Source: Allomuricauda sp. CAU 1633
GTDB lineage: Bacteria; Bacteroidota; Bacteroidia; Flavobacteriales; Flavobacteriaceae
NCBI RefSeq assembly: GCF_017313225.1
Contig: NZ_JAFLNE010000006.1
Span: 108,245-172,244 of the forward strand
Length of the DNA: 64,000 nt
Direction of reading: 5' to 3'
In this document: positions 1 to 9,189 of the stretch, in pieces
Position numbering within the stretch: position 1 is the stretch's first letter
Layout of the letters: every line of letters starts with the position of its first letter
Notes under the pieces: model-generated
Seen by the model: only the letters and a program-made list of their open reading frames with translations
What the model was told of the DNA's origin: nothing
Database searches by the model: none
Translations under genes and position numbers: made by a program

Positions 1-1526
1 AATTCCTGCCAAGAATAACCTCCCAGCAATGAGAATTTTACATCACCAAAATATTTTTCATAGTTTGCGGTCAACTCAAAAAGTTCGTTTTCACGATCTT
101 CAGCCTCTTTTCTAGCTCTACCGCCTTGTCCCGCTGCTGAAGAAAATCGCATTCTTGAGCTGTAATATTGAGATCGTTGGTCGCTTTCGTGCTGAAGGGA
201 ATAAAAACCTGCAATACTAAGATCATCAGTCAACTTATAGTCAGCTTTGATCGTACCCAAAAGCGTGGTGAAAATACCATCATCCGTAGTTTCTTGCGAA
301 ATAGCATATGGGTTATGGTATTCGGGAGTGGTTGGTTCCCAATACCCATTGGCAGGATCTCCATCAATGTAAACCGGAGCCGTAGGATCCGCAATGATAG
401 CAAAACGTTGAGCCTCGTAGGGAATAAAAGAAGCTTTACGCTTGGTAATGGCCCCATTGATAGTAAGGGTAAGTTTGTCGTTGATGGCTCGTTGCACCAA
501 ATTAAAACGCGCATTGAATTGATCAAAGCCACTACCAATAGCGACTCCTTCCACATCTCTGTAGTTCACCGAAGCGCGGTAATGTCCACTTTTTATGCTA
601 TTGGACAGTGCCAAGTTGTGCACATTGGTTACACCAGTTCGCGTTACCAAGTCCAACCAATCTGTTTCGTAACCGTTATCGGTTCCTCCTGCTTCAATGA
701 ATTCTTGTGGAGAGGAGTTTTCCACAAATTTGGCCACACTTTCCATAGAGAAGTAGGTGTTGTACTCTACTCTGGCATTGTCAACCCCAGAAGCTCTTTT
801 GGTTGTTACCAAAATAACCCCAGAAGAACCTCGAGTACCATAAATGGCTGCTGCCGAAGCATCTTTCAAGACTTCAATGGATTTAATATCATTGGGGTCT
901 ATACTTTGCAGTGAACCGCCCAATACTCCATCAATAACAACCAAAGGTTGCGCATTGGCGCCAAAGGTAGAAAGTCCCCTTAACCGGATATTATACCCTC
1001 CGTTTGGGTCACCCCCTGGTCGTGCAATAGAAAGACCAGCCACTTTACCTTGCAAAAGTTGTGCAGGATCATTAATGTTACCCGTGTTGAATTCATCAGA
1101 GTCCACACTGGCCACGGCACTGGTAACTTCCCTTCGTTCCACGGTACCATAACCAATTCCTGTGATGGTTACCTCATCCAATTGGGTAAAATCTTCTGTT
1201 AAGGATACATCAATAGTGGTCTGTGCTCCAACTTGAACTTCTTGTGTCCTAAAACCTACGTACGAGAAGACAAGAACGTCTTGGTCACTGACCTCAACTT
1301 GATAAATACCATCAAAATCTGTAACGGTTCCTGAAGTGGTTCCCCTAACAATGACATTGGCACCAGGGATAGGTGTCCCGGTAGCTGCATCCGTTACAGT
1401 ACCAGATACTGTTTTTTGATCTTGGGCATGCACTTGCATCCCAAGAAAAAATGAGAAAATTGCCAGCACCCAAAGACTTTTGGGAACCCGCAACTTCACA
1501 AATGATAGTTGTGTGTTTTTCAGCAT
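1..1526 (-). CDS. SusC/RagA-like TonB-dependent receptor, 3' end outside window
   Basis: This is the N-terminal 508 residues of an outer-membrane receptor that imports oligomers with a SusD partner; the rest lies beyond base 1. The frame is open from ATG at 1526 to the window edge. Visible parts are a signal peptide (about residues 1-35, ending HAQDQ), a carboxypeptidase-regulatory-like domain (VSGTVTD, PIPGANV, FDGIYQV, VFSYVGF, about 40-110), and a TonB plug starting near VERREVTSAV with the family motifs LLQGKVAGL, IRLRGLSTFG, DPNDIKSIEVLKDASAAAIYG and GVILVTTK. The barrel begins near residue 230. No SusD gene can be seen because that side is cut off. Its substrate is unknown, and it need not belong to the nitrate genes next to it. 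Family assignment is firm. Confidence 0.92.
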   Translation of the reverse strand, partial: MLKNTQLSFVKLRVPKSLWVLAIFSFFLGMQVHAQDQKTVSGTVTDAATGTPIPGANVIVRGTTSGTVTDFDGIYQVEVSDQDVLVFSYVGFRTQEVQVGAQTTIDVSLTEDFTQLDEVTITGIGYGTVERREVTSAVASVDSDEFNTGNINDPAQLLQGKVAGLSIARPGGDPNGGYNIRLRGLSTFGANAQPLVVIDGVLGGSLQSIDPNDIKSIEVLKDASAAAIYGTRGSSGVILVTTKRASGVDNARVEYNTYFSMESVAKFVENSSPQEFIEAGGTDNGYETDWLDLVTRTGVTNVHNLALSNSIKSGHYRASVNYRDVEGVAIGSGFDQFNARFNLVQRAINDKLTLTINGAITKRKASFIPYEAQRFAIIADPTAPVYIDGDPANGYWEPTTPEYHNPYAISQETTDDGIFTTLLGTIKADYKLTDDLSIAGFYSLQHESDQRSQYYSSRMRFSSAAGQGGRARKEAEDRENELFELTANYEKYFGDVKFSLLGGYSWQE

Positions 1527-1957
1527 TTTGTTTAGTTTACGTTAAATAAGTGTGCGTTTTACACATGCAAGGAAACGAAATAAATTGGGATTTGCAAATA
1601 TTCCGTTAAAAAAATGTGGTTTTAACACTTATAATGTCTCGAAATTGCTTGCAAGCATGATTTTTAAAGGATTTTTTTACATCTTGATTTTTGAACACCT
1701 AGAACATCCCATAGTGAGGAATGTGGCAATATCCTCAATGCCAGTTTATTATTGGAAAGGTAAAATGGATTGCAATTTGTGCAATTTTCTTGGGCTTAGG
1801 CTTTGGCGGTATTTCAAAGAAAAGAGCTAAACCCAAGAATGGGAAGTGTTTATTTATTAGGAGAGCAAAAAAGGAAGGAATTGATCAGTGGGGCCTGATT
1901 TTTGTGTTAACAATTATTTAATAAAGGTGGCGTTAAAATTTATCAATTAGCTACTTG
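1527..1957. other. Intergenic spacer without a supported gene
   Basis: This AT-rich stretch separates the receptor gene from the rubredoxin gene, both on the minus strand. Two short plus-strand reading frames cross it, but they start at GTG or without a ribosome site, have no recognisable domain and overlap each other, so I do not call them. It must hold the receptor promoter on the minus strand, yet I see no exact TAnnTTTG box. A nested hairpin lies at 1789-1837. Confidence 0.6.
1789..1837. repeat. Nested inverted repeat (hairpin) in spacer
   Basis: CTTGGGCTTAG (1789-1799) pairs with CTAAACCCAAG (1827-1837) with one mismatch, and CTTTG (1801-1805) pairs with CAAAG (1815-1819) inside it. The result is a two-part stem. 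It is not followed by a strong T run on either strand, so it may be a weak terminator, an RNA structure or the remnant of a short repeat. Confidence 0.4.
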
Positions 1958-3397
1958 CTAAACCATGGCAATTTCAACCTTTTTGAATATTGATTTTTCC
2001 GAACCGCAAACCAAGCAAACGTAGTCTTCCTGTAAATCTTCAAATTTGGTATTTGGGGCAATGTTGGACTGCGGCTCCCCAATGGCCTCATCATAAACCG
2101 TTAAACAACTTTGACATTGATGGACGGCATGCATAGTCTGCTCCATTTTCTCTGTCTTTTTCTCTTTTGGAGCATCTTCGTTCCCGAGTTGCAGGAAATA
2201 TTGTTTGCTCAATTCAATCAACAAGTTGGGTAGTTCCTTTTGATCCACATCTTGGGCATAAATCAAATATTGTCTGGTATTGGGGTCAAAATTCTTAAAA
2301 TGGCACACGTTGTAGGTTGGCTTCGCATTATATTTTTCCACCAACTGGGACAATGGGTTTATTTCAATTACAATAGAGGAAAAATGGGATTGTTTGCCTA
2401 CATCTTTGCTGATGCCAAAGGTAAGTCCGTATGTACTGATGTCGTTTTGGTCAAAGCTGTTCACCAAATATTTTTTAAGCTCCAACGCTTCTTTATCATC
2501 AACCGGAAGGTGCCAGTTCATTTCCAATTGCGAATGCCTGACATTGATACCCCTTTGGCCTAAAAAACGTTCCAATTCTGGGCGACTTTCCTTGGGTATC
2601 CCTTTTATAATGAACGATTTCCAAGGGGTAATGCAGATTTTCCCAATACTATTGTCCAAACAAAACCCGCAAAATTCCTTCAAAAATTTCAGGTCATACC
2701 GATTGTTCCTCCAATACAGCCCCAACCAAAATTGATCTAAGCCCATGCGGTTCATCCCTTCATAATACGGGAAGGTTAAAAATGGAATATGAAGTTCCTT
2801 ATTGATGGTTTTGTTGTTATGGGTCTGCATTCGCTGGTTCAGCACTGTGAAGAGTTGGTCCACATTGTCCATGGTATGGTACACCTCTTCAATGGCCCTA
2901 CATAATGTGACCATATCCCAACTATAGATTAAAACAGGATAGTAGGCACTTTTCTTCCAATGGGGCAATTGTATGTTCAGGTACCAATAATCTTCTTGTT
3001 CCGATGCTACAAAGTTGAGGTTACCACTAAAAATGGGCACCAATCGTTGCTTGGGGTCTGTAATATTGATTTTTAGTTTGGGCAGAAAATCAAACTGCTC
3101 CAATAAATACAGATAGGTTGACCCCTTTAACCAATAGGTGGTATCAAAAATATCCACTGAAACATAAGAACACACAATATTTTGATAGGATCTATTGGCA
3201 ATGATATCCGTATTGTACTTGGATATTTTTTCCAAATGATCCTTTTTTACATCGTTTAAGGGAAAAAGTAGGTCTTGGCGTGACCCAAAATACACTTCAG
3301 ACAATCCTGCGGCTTCCAGCATGGCTATACTGTCCTTGAGTTCCCCTGGGGAAGTAATCCCCCCTTTAATCAGTATTCTGTGCAAATCGTCATTCAT
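1958..3397 (-). CDS. Rubredoxin-domain protein with Nir/Sir-like half domains
   Basis: The C-terminal 55 residues form a rubredoxin: CQSC and YVCLVCG give the two CxxC knuckles for one iron. The first 400 residues resemble two degenerate ferredoxin-like halves of nitrite/sulfite reductases (RILIKGGI, YFGSRQDLLFPL near the N-terminus; ICITPWKSFIIKGIP and RHSQLEMNWHLP later). The C-x5-C...C-x3-C siroheme/4Fe-4S ligands are absent, so it is unlikely to be a nitrite reductase. It starts 2 bp after the nitrate reductase stop codon, so the two are surely co-transcribed. I infer an electron carrier or assembly partner for that reductase. There is no signal peptide, so it is cytoplasmic. Rubredoxin is clear; the role is inference. 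Confidence 0.8.
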   Translation of the reverse strand: MNDDLHRILIKGGITSPGELKDSIAMLEAAGLSEVYFGSRQDLLFPLNDVKKDHLEKISKYNTDIIANRSYQNIVCSYVSVDIFDTTYWLKGSTYLYLLEQFDFLPKLKINITDPKQRLVPIFSGNLNFVASEQEDYWYLNIQLPHWKKSAYYPVLIYSWDMVTLCRAIEEVYHTMDNVDQLFTVLNQRMQTHNNKTINKELHIPFLTFPYYEGMNRMGLDQFWLGLYWRNNRYDLKFLKEFCGFCLDNSIGKICITPWKSFIIKGIPKESRPELERFLGQRGINVRHSQLEMNWHLPVDDKEALELKKYLVNSFDQNDISTYGLTFGISKDVGKQSHFSSIVIEINPLSQLVEKYNAKPTYNVCHFKNFDPNTRQYLIYAQDVDQKELPNLLIELSKQYFLQLGNEDAPKEKKTEKMEQTMHAVHQCQSCLTVYDEAIGEPQSNIAPNTKFEDLQEDYVCLVCGSEKSIFKKVEIAMV

Positions 3398-3399
3398 GG

Positions 3400-6300
3400 C
3401 TACGCTGGAACAGTTTTTAATTGTTGGTTTAGGATAGCCTTTACCTCAGGCTTGCAACTTCCACATCCCAATCCGGCTCCGGTTTGGGAGCATAGTAGGG
3501 CAAAGTCTGTACAGCCTCCCGCTATGGCATCTTTAAGGTTTCCATCCCCTACTTGGCTACAAGAGCAGATCAAGTTTCCTTTAAGGGGTTCCGAATTGGA
3601 TACGCCCCGTAGCAGTTCATCCCGTTTTTCAGAAAGTTCTATTTCCTCTTCAATGAGTCTCTTAAATTCTGCAAACTCATTCTTGTCTCCCATCAAAATG
3701 GCCCCTTTTAAGGTATCGTCTTTTACAATACACTTCTTGTAAAATCGTTTACTGACATCCATCAGAAGAATCTCCTCATACGTTGGATCGTTTTTAGGGG
3801 TATTTACCATACCAATACTGCAAAGATCCAAGTTTTCAAACTTTAGAATATTCATCAGGACGGAACCTCCGTAAATGCTCCCCAAGTCGCCAAGGATATA
3901 ATTTGCCGCTATATCTGCCTGTTGTTCTGCCGCCGATGTTATACCATACAATGCATTTTCAAACTCGGCGATTTCACCCAACGCAAAAATGGAGGAATCA
4001 CTGGTTTTTAAATAAGGGTCCACCAAAACGCCCCGTCTGGTCTCCAGACCAGCATTTCTGGCCAAATCAATATTAGGGCGTGTTCCAATGGCATAGACTA
4101 CGGCATTGCTCCGCAATGTGCGTCCCGTTTTAAGGTTGACCATGAGCGTATATTGGGATTCCTTTTCCTCAAAAATGGTACTCACCTCGTTATCAAAAAA
4201 CAACTGGATACCCCTTTCAGAGACATCTTCGGCCAATAACCTACTGGAAATGGGGTCCAATTGCCGCTCCATCAATCTTGGGGCCCGTTGAATGATGCTA
4301 ATATTAATGTTGATTTTTTTCAAAGCTGCTGCCAATTCCAATCCTAATAATCCACCTCCTACAATAACCACATGCTGTTCATCAGCTGGAAGTCCTGTTT
4401 CTGTCAAATATTTTTTGAGTCGGTCCGCATCCCCACGTTCCCGCATGGTGAATCTGCCCGGAAGATCTATCCGTACATCACCGGGTACAAATGCACTGCT
4501 CCCGGTGGCCATGACCAATAGATCATAGGAATGCTCGTTTCCTTGGTCATCGATGACCATCTTTTCTTGAGGATTGATGTTTTGGATACCATTTTTGGGA
4601 TATAGATTAACCTTGAGCTTTTCCAATTCCCCTTGTTTTAATTTTTGAAGGGATTCCCAAGGAAGTTCCTCATTCACATATTCGGGCAACAGAACACGAT
4701 TGTAGAAAGGGTGTTCTTCTTTTGAAAATACATGGAGTTCATCCACTCTGTTCTTTTCGCGATATGTTTGTATAAATCGATATGCGGCGGCCCCTGCCCC
4801 AACAACAACTATTTTTTGTTTTGGCTTCTTGTATTTTTCAACCTGAACCGCGCAATATTTAAAATCAGGCTCTTTTGAAATGGGATCTACAATATCATTG
4901 GTAAGGTTGTTGGCCCTACTGAAATCGTCATTTAAAATTTTCCCCCAGTGCATGGGCAGAAAAACCACCCGCTCCCGAATGTCATAATTGATTTTCACCT
5001 TAACCCTGACACTCCCACGTCTGCTCTTCACCAAAGCAATATCTCCTTCTCTAAGACCTCTCAAATAGGCATCCACCTTGTTCATTTCAAGATAAGGCGA
5101 TGGAATATGGGTTAAAAGTCGCTTTACTTTTCCTGTTTTTGTGCGGGTATGCCATTGATCGCGAACCCTTCCTGTATTGAGAACCAGAGGAAAATCTGGT
5201 GTGGTTTCTTCCGATTTATTGTATAGATTTCTCGGGGCATTAAAATGGGCCTTCCCATTCGCGGTGAAATAACCATGATCTTGAAAAAGACGTGGCGTTC
5301 CTTTATGATCAGGAGATGGTACGGGCCATTGAAAGCTTCCCTCCTTTTTTAGCCGATTATGGGACAATCCAGAAATATCGATGTTGGTCCCCTTTGTCAT
5401 CAAGCAATATTCGTCATAAACCTCGGCGACGTTTTCATAGTCAAATCCGCCATACCCCATTTCTTGGGCAAACCTCCATAAAATTTCAGAATCGGGCAAC
5501 GCCTCTCCAGGAGCATCAATAACCTTGGGTAAGTAACTGATTCGTCGTTCAGAGTTGGTCATGGTGCCTTCTTTTTCCAACCAGCCTGCTGCCGGCAATA
5601 GTAAATCGGCATATTTGGAGGTTTCCGAATTATGGGAAATATCCTGAACAACAACAAAGCTAGCCTTTTGGAGCGCTTGCTCAATTTTTTTGGCATTGGG
5701 CATACTCACTATGGGATTGGTGCAAATAATCCAAATGGCCTTCATTTTTCCCGATTCCAGTGCATCAAACATTTCCGTGGCAGTATACCCGGGATCACCT
5801 TGTATCTCTTTTCCACCCCAAAATTCCTGCACTTCCTTCCTATGTGCTGGATTGCCCAAATCCCTGTGTGCCGCCAATAGACTGGCCATTCCCCCAACTT
5901 CACGTCCACCCATGGCATTGGGCTGACCTGTCAACGAAAAAGGGCCAGAACCCGGCTTTCCAATATGCCCGGTTAACAAAGAAAGGTTCAACAGCGAAAC
6001 ATTCTTGTCCACCCCAATCACGCTTTGGTTCAGTCCCATGGTCCACATGCTGATAAACCCTTTGGCATCGGCTATCATTTTGGCTGCCTTGCGGATTTCA
6101 TCAGCAGTAATCCCACATTTTTCAGCAGCTTGGCGAATGCTAAGCTCAAAGGCCACTTGCTTGCAGGCTTCAAAATTGGACGTATGTTTTTGTATGAATG
6201 ATTTATCGATTTTCTTTTTTTCAATAAGCCATCTGGCCATGGCATTGAAGAGAATTACATCAGTTCCCGGCAATATCTGCAAATGAAGGTCCGCCAAAGC

Positions 6301-6933
6301 ACAGGTTTGGGTCTTCCGCGGATCTACCACAATAATTTTTACCTTGGGGTTTTGTTCCTTATGTTTTTCAATCCTGCGGAATAAAATAGGGTGACACCAT
6401 GCAGGATTGGCCCCTGCGATCAAAAAGCAGTCAGCCAATTCAATATCTGCATAGGAAATGGGAACAGCATCATTTCCCACAGTTTTTTTATACCCGACCA
6501 CAGCAGAACTCATACACAATCGGGAATTGGTATCGATATTGTTGGTTCCCAAAAAGCCTTTGGTAAGCTTGTTGGCGAGGTAATATTCTTCGGTAAGGCA
6601 CTGCCCAGAAACATAGAGCCCAACACTATTGGGGCCATGCCGCTCTATGATGCTCTTAAAAACAGCGGCAGCCCTTTTTAACGCGGTATCCCAATTGACC
6701 CGTTGCATGGGATGGTTTCGGCTCCATCGCATTTCTGGATACAAAATTCGGTCTGTAGTGTCTTGGGCCACATAGTTCAAGGTCTTTCCTTTGGTACACA
6801 ACATCCCTTTGTTTACCGGATACTCTTCATTGCCCTTGACTGAAAGAACTCCTTTAGAATCCTTTGAAACAGTTATTCCGCACCCCACGCCACAATAGGA
6901 ACAAATAGTATTGTATGTGTCTTTTTTCTCCAT
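3400..6933 (-). CDS. nasA: Assimilatory nitrate reductase fused to a flavin/BFD reductase module
   Basis: The protein is about 1177 residues. The N-terminal ~710 are a molybdopterin oxidoreductase with a 4Fe-4S motif (CSYCGVGCG then GMLCTKG), Mo-pterin motifs (SRLCMSSAVVGYK, GANPAWCHP, GQPNAMGGREVGGM) and the C-terminal MopB barrel. Then follows an FAD/NAD(P)H oxidoreductase of the NirB N-terminal type (VVVGAGAAAYRFI, VIVGGGLLGLELAAAL, about 715-1110), and a BFD [2Fe-2S] domain (ICSCSQ...GAGLGCGSCKP) at the end. It should reduce nitrate to nitrite in the cytoplasm using NAD(P)H. Reductase and catalytic subunits are usually separate genes, so the fusion is notable. The frame extends to GTG 6945, but GAGGTG sits 9 nt before ATG 6933, so that ATG is chosen. 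A Crp/Fnr-type operator lies 49 bp upstream. Confidence 0.92.
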   Translation of the reverse strand: MEKKDTYNTICSYCGVGCGITVSKDSKGVLSVKGNEEYPVNKGMLCTKGKTLNYVAQDTTDRILYPEMRWSRNHPMQRVNWDTALKRAAAVFKSIIERHGPNSVGLYVSGQCLTEEYYLANKLTKGFLGTNNIDTNSRLCMSSAVVGYKKTVGNDAVPISYADIELADCFLIAGANPAWCHPILFRRIEKHKEQNPKVKIIVVDPRKTQTCALADLHLQILPGTDVILFNAMARWLIEKKKIDKSFIQKHTSNFEACKQVAFELSIRQAAEKCGITADEIRKAAKMIADAKGFISMWTMGLNQSVIGVDKNVSLLNLSLLTGHIGKPGSGPFSLTGQPNAMGGREVGGMASLLAAHRDLGNPAHRKEVQEFWGGKEIQGDPGYTATEMFDALESGKMKAIWIICTNPIVSMPNAKKIEQALQKASFVVVQDISHNSETSKYADLLLPAAGWLEKEGTMTNSERRISYLPKVIDAPGEALPDSEILWRFAQEMGYGGFDYENVAEVYDEYCLMTKGTNIDISGLSHNRLKKEGSFQWPVPSPDHKGTPRLFQDHGYFTANGKAHFNAPRNLYNKSEETTPDFPLVLNTGRVRDQWHTRTKTGKVKRLLTHIPSPYLEMNKVDAYLRGLREGDIALVKSRRGSVRVKVKINYDIRERVVFLPMHWGKILNDDFSRANNLTNDIVDPISKEPDFKYCAVQVEKYKKPKQKIVVVGAGAAAYRFIQTYREKNRVDELHVFSKEEHPFYNRVLLPEYVNEELPWESLQKLKQGELEKLKVNLYPKNGIQNINPQEKMVIDDQGNEHSYDLLVMATGSSAFVPGDVRIDLPGRFTMRERGDADRLKKYLTETGLPADEQHVVIVGGGLLGLELAAALKKININISIIQRAPRLMERQLDPISSRLLAEDVSERGIQLFFDNEVSTIFEEKESQYTLMVNLKTGRTLRSNAVVYAIGTRPNIDLARNAGLETRRGVLVDPYLKTSDSSIFALGEIAEFENALYGITSAAEQQADIAANYILGDLGSIYGGSVLMNILKFENLDLCSIGMVNTPKNDPTYEEILLMDVSKRFYKKCIVKDDTLKGAILMGDKNEFAEFKRLIEEEIELSEKRDELLRGVSNSEPLKGNLICSCSQVGDGNLKDAIAGGCTDFALLCSQTGAGLGCGSCKPEVKAILNQQLKTVPA

Positions 6934-6975
6934 AGAAAATTGCACCTCAATTTTAAAGGATGAAATTATAAAATT

Positions 6976-6989
6976 ACGTATAAATACGT
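6976..6989. promoter_or_regulatory. Predicted Crp/Fnr operator, site A (nasA)
   Basis: ACGTA-TAAA-TACGT is a perfect 5-4-5 inverted repeat, the spacing used by the FNR/CRP family. Its centre is about 49 bp before the nasA ATG. The same motif, read on the other strand, recurs before the NarK-type gene. Binding by the Crp/Fnr protein encoded at 13738-14502 is inferred, and activation versus repression cannot be decided. Confidence 0.65.
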
Positions 6990-7066
6990 AGTGATAATAT
7001 CGTAAAAGTGTTGCTTAAAATCGTAGGATTGGCAATAATTCTTGCCAAAATTTGACGATTATGAAC

Positions 7067-7756
7067 CTATACCAGCTTGTATTTGTGCGCTTTTTTGGAA
7101 AGGTCAATGAGATTCTTGACTTCCATCTTTTTCATTAGGTTAAAACGGTGGGTCTCAATAGTACGCTTACTGTTCTGTAGTTTTTCGGAAATTTCTTTGT
7201 TGGTATACCCCGCCAACACCAGTTCCAGTACCTGAAGTTCTTTATTGGTCAGGTCAAAGGGATTGTTTTTGTCCTCTCGGGAAGCGGTCTTCCCATTGAC
7301 GCTTTTGTCTGGACTAAACAAGTTGTTCACCAGAACATTGGATATGTCACCACTGAAATATTTTCCGCCTTCCTGCACCATGTGTATGGCCTTAACGAAT
7401 TCGGTTTTTCCTGTATCTTTCAATAAATAACCGCTGGCCCCTGCCTGCACAGATTTTAGGATGTATTCCTCTGAATCGTGCATGGAAAGTATGATGCATT
7501 TGGTCTTTACATTTGGGTTTTTATTCAACCGTTCCACGGTTTCAATACCGCCCAGTTCAGGCATACGGATGTCAATAATAAGAATATCAGGCGATTTATT
7601 TTCCACCATTTTAAGGGCTTCCAAACCATTGGAAACCTCGCCTATGACGTCCAAATCCGGTTCTTCTTCAAGAAGTGCACGTATGCCATCACGAACCAAG
7701 GAATGGTCATCGGCCAATACAATGCTAATGGTTTGTTGAAGTCCAGATTCTTGCAT
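7067..7756 (-). CDS. NarL/FixJ-type response regulator
   Basis: The N-terminal receiver domain (about 10-125) shows the acidic DD pair (VLADDHSLVRDG), the phospho-acceptor Asp in ILIIDIRMPE, and Lys in YLLKDTG. The C-terminal LuxR helix-turn-helix (about 165-229) shows LTNKELQVLELVLAGYTNKEI and KRTIETHRFNLMKK. It should bind promoter DNA when phosphorylated. No kinase is adjacent. The only histidine kinase in the window, at 20566-22401, is of the NarX/HPK7 class that pairs with this regulator class, so I infer a split nitrate-responsive two-component pair. It lies between the porin and nasA genes, and its stop is 133 bp before the nasA start. Confidence 0.9.
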   Translation of the reverse strand: MQESGLQQTISIVLADDHSLVRDGIRALLEEEPDLDVIGEVSNGLEALKMVENKSPDILIIDIRMPELGGIETVERLNKNPNVKTKCIILSMHDSEEYILKSVQAGASGYLLKDTGKTEFVKAIHMVQEGGKYFSGDISNVLVNNLFSPDKSVNGKTASREDKNNPFDLTNKELQVLELVLAGYTNKEISEKLQNSKRTIETHRFNLMKKMEVKNLIDLSKKAHKYKLV

Positions 7757-7801
7757 TACACAAAAATAATCGAATTATTGAAATACCCTAAGAACAAATG
7801 A

Positions 7802-7833
7802 AGGGCCGCTCCAATATAAAAAGGAACAGCCCC
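7802..7833 (-). terminator. Hairpin terminator after the nrt-porin operon
   Basis: On the minus strand GGGGCTGTTCC (7833-7823) can pair with GGAGCGGCCC (7812-7803), counting G-U pairs, around a ten-base T/A-rich loop. A T-rich stretch follows. It lies 25 bp past the porin stop, fitting the end of the nrtABCD-porin transcript. Confidence 0.55.
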
Positions 7834-7858
7834 ATCAAAGCAAAGCTAATCACTTAAA

Positions 7859-9145
7859 CTATTCCGCCTTGGCTGTAGTAAAAAGTTTGGGTTTTATAAT
7901 CAACATGGCCCATGCCCAATTTTGGGTACTGGCTGCATCTGCCTCTGGCACCCCCTTAAGTTCGTACATGCCATCTGCAGGGAATAAGTGCGAGTATCCT
8001 ATCTTTAAGGCATAGCCCTTGAACTTTTGGGTGAACACCAAATCCACCTCGGTTCCCAAAGCATTTTCCCCACTTGGGAGATCTTGTTCGCCTTTAAAGT
8101 TCCAAACCTTGGCCAATAGATCGGAGTTTTCGCCCAATTTAAAGTTGGCACTGGCATGAATATCGAATATCCCAACAGAGTTGGCATGGTTGCCCACGTA
8201 GAAATAATCCATAAGGCCGTTGAACTTGTGGTTGGTACCGTAAAGTGGAAAGAAGGCACTTGTTTCGCCAGCGGTTTGTCCATCATTCCCGCTTATAATT
8301 TCAATTCCAGCACCAAGACCTACTGTACTCGATGCTTTGTAACTGAGGTCGAGACCTAACAAATAAGCTCCTTTTACATCCAGTCCCCCTTGTCTTTCCC
8401 CGGTCTGAATAAATGCATTGGCCGCCAGTCCAAAACTTCCTTTTTTATAGGTCAAATGGGTGCCCAAGGTCTGTAAACTACTCAAGCCATCTGCATTGTC
8501 ATTGCCATCAAAGTTTTGGAAGCCATTGTTAAGCAACACCAGACTGGCCGCAAAGCTCTCCCATTTTTGTTTTAGATAGAGCATCTGCATGGTTTTGTAA
8601 CTAAAAAAGCCTGTGGTATTGTAGGCATTCCCAACAGATTGGAAACCGGTAGGGTTATCAAAATCCTGATTAAAGGCGAAAGCAAAATCAAGCATAAAAC
8701 CACCGTTGGAATATTTGACCAGGGCAGCATCGTGGTTACGGGCCTGTTGTGTCCAGTCCACCCCACCCAATATACGTTGGTCGTCATAAGAAAGTATTTG
8801 TCTCCCTAATTTGGTGGACCATCCAGAGCCTAGGTTGAGTTCTGCCCATGCTTCAAACACTGCAAATGTGTCGTTTTCATCATCGGGTCGCAACTGGCGA
8901 TTTTCGCCCCAGACCATAACATCCTGAAGACTCAGATAAAACTTATACTTTTCGGTTTGGTATCCTGCATTTAAACGTGCTCGGGTCGACGTGGCTAAAC
9001 CTGGGTCAGCAGCATCGGTAATCAAACTACCAAAGCCGTTCCTGTATTCGGTTCTTGGCCTGAACTCCCCATCCAATGTAAATTGAGAGAAAGTGAATTG
9101 GGCCATTAAGATAGCCAAGGTGAGCAATACATATTGTTTTTTCAT
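7859..9145 (-). CDS. Alginate-export-type outer-membrane porin
   Basis: A signal peptide (about 1-20, ending TFSQF) is followed by a beta-strand-rich barrel matching the alginate-export/AlgE-like porin family, with GEFRPRTEYRNGFG at the start, then LQDVMVWGE, WAELNLGSGWSTKLGRQIL and ILGGVDWTQQARNHDA. The last residues do not form a classic terminal Phe. It is the last gene of the minus-strand run after the four nitrate ABC-transporter genes, 44 bp downstream of the last, and is followed by a hairpin terminator. Context therefore suggests an outer-membrane channel for nitrate or nitrite rather than for alginate. That substrate is inference. The barrel assignment is fairly firm. Confidence 0.82.
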   Translation of the reverse strand: MKKQYVLLTLAILMAQFTFSQFTLDGEFRPRTEYRNGFGSLITDAADPGLATSTRARLNAGYQTEKYKFYLSLQDVMVWGENRQLRPDDENDTFAVFEAWAELNLGSGWSTKLGRQILSYDDQRILGGVDWTQQARNHDAALVKYSNGGFMLDFAFAFNQDFDNPTGFQSVGNAYNTTGFFSYKTMQMLYLKQKWESFAASLVLLNNGFQNFDGNDNADGLSSLQTLGTHLTYKKGSFGLAANAFIQTGERQGGLDVKGAYLLGLDLSYKASSTVGLGAGIEIISGNDGQTAGETSAFFPLYGTNHKFNGLMDYFYVGNHANSVGIFDIHASANFKLGENSDLLAKVWNFKGEQDLPSGENALGTEVDLVFTQKFKGYALKIGYSHLFPADGMYELKGVPEADAASTQNWAWAMLIIKPKLFTTAKAE

Positions 9146-9189
9146 GATTGTTTTGAGTTTATTGGTTTACTTTTTTTATTTGGTCTTTA

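Noticed and set aside
168..914. Plus-strand frame of 248 codons opposite the SusC-like gene
   Set aside because: It lies antisense to a clear TonB-dependent receptor coding frame, starts at a weak codon and its translation has no domain.
1552..1921. Two short plus-strand frames in the spacer
   Set aside because: They overlap each other in different frames, lack ribosome sites, and show no recognisable protein feature.
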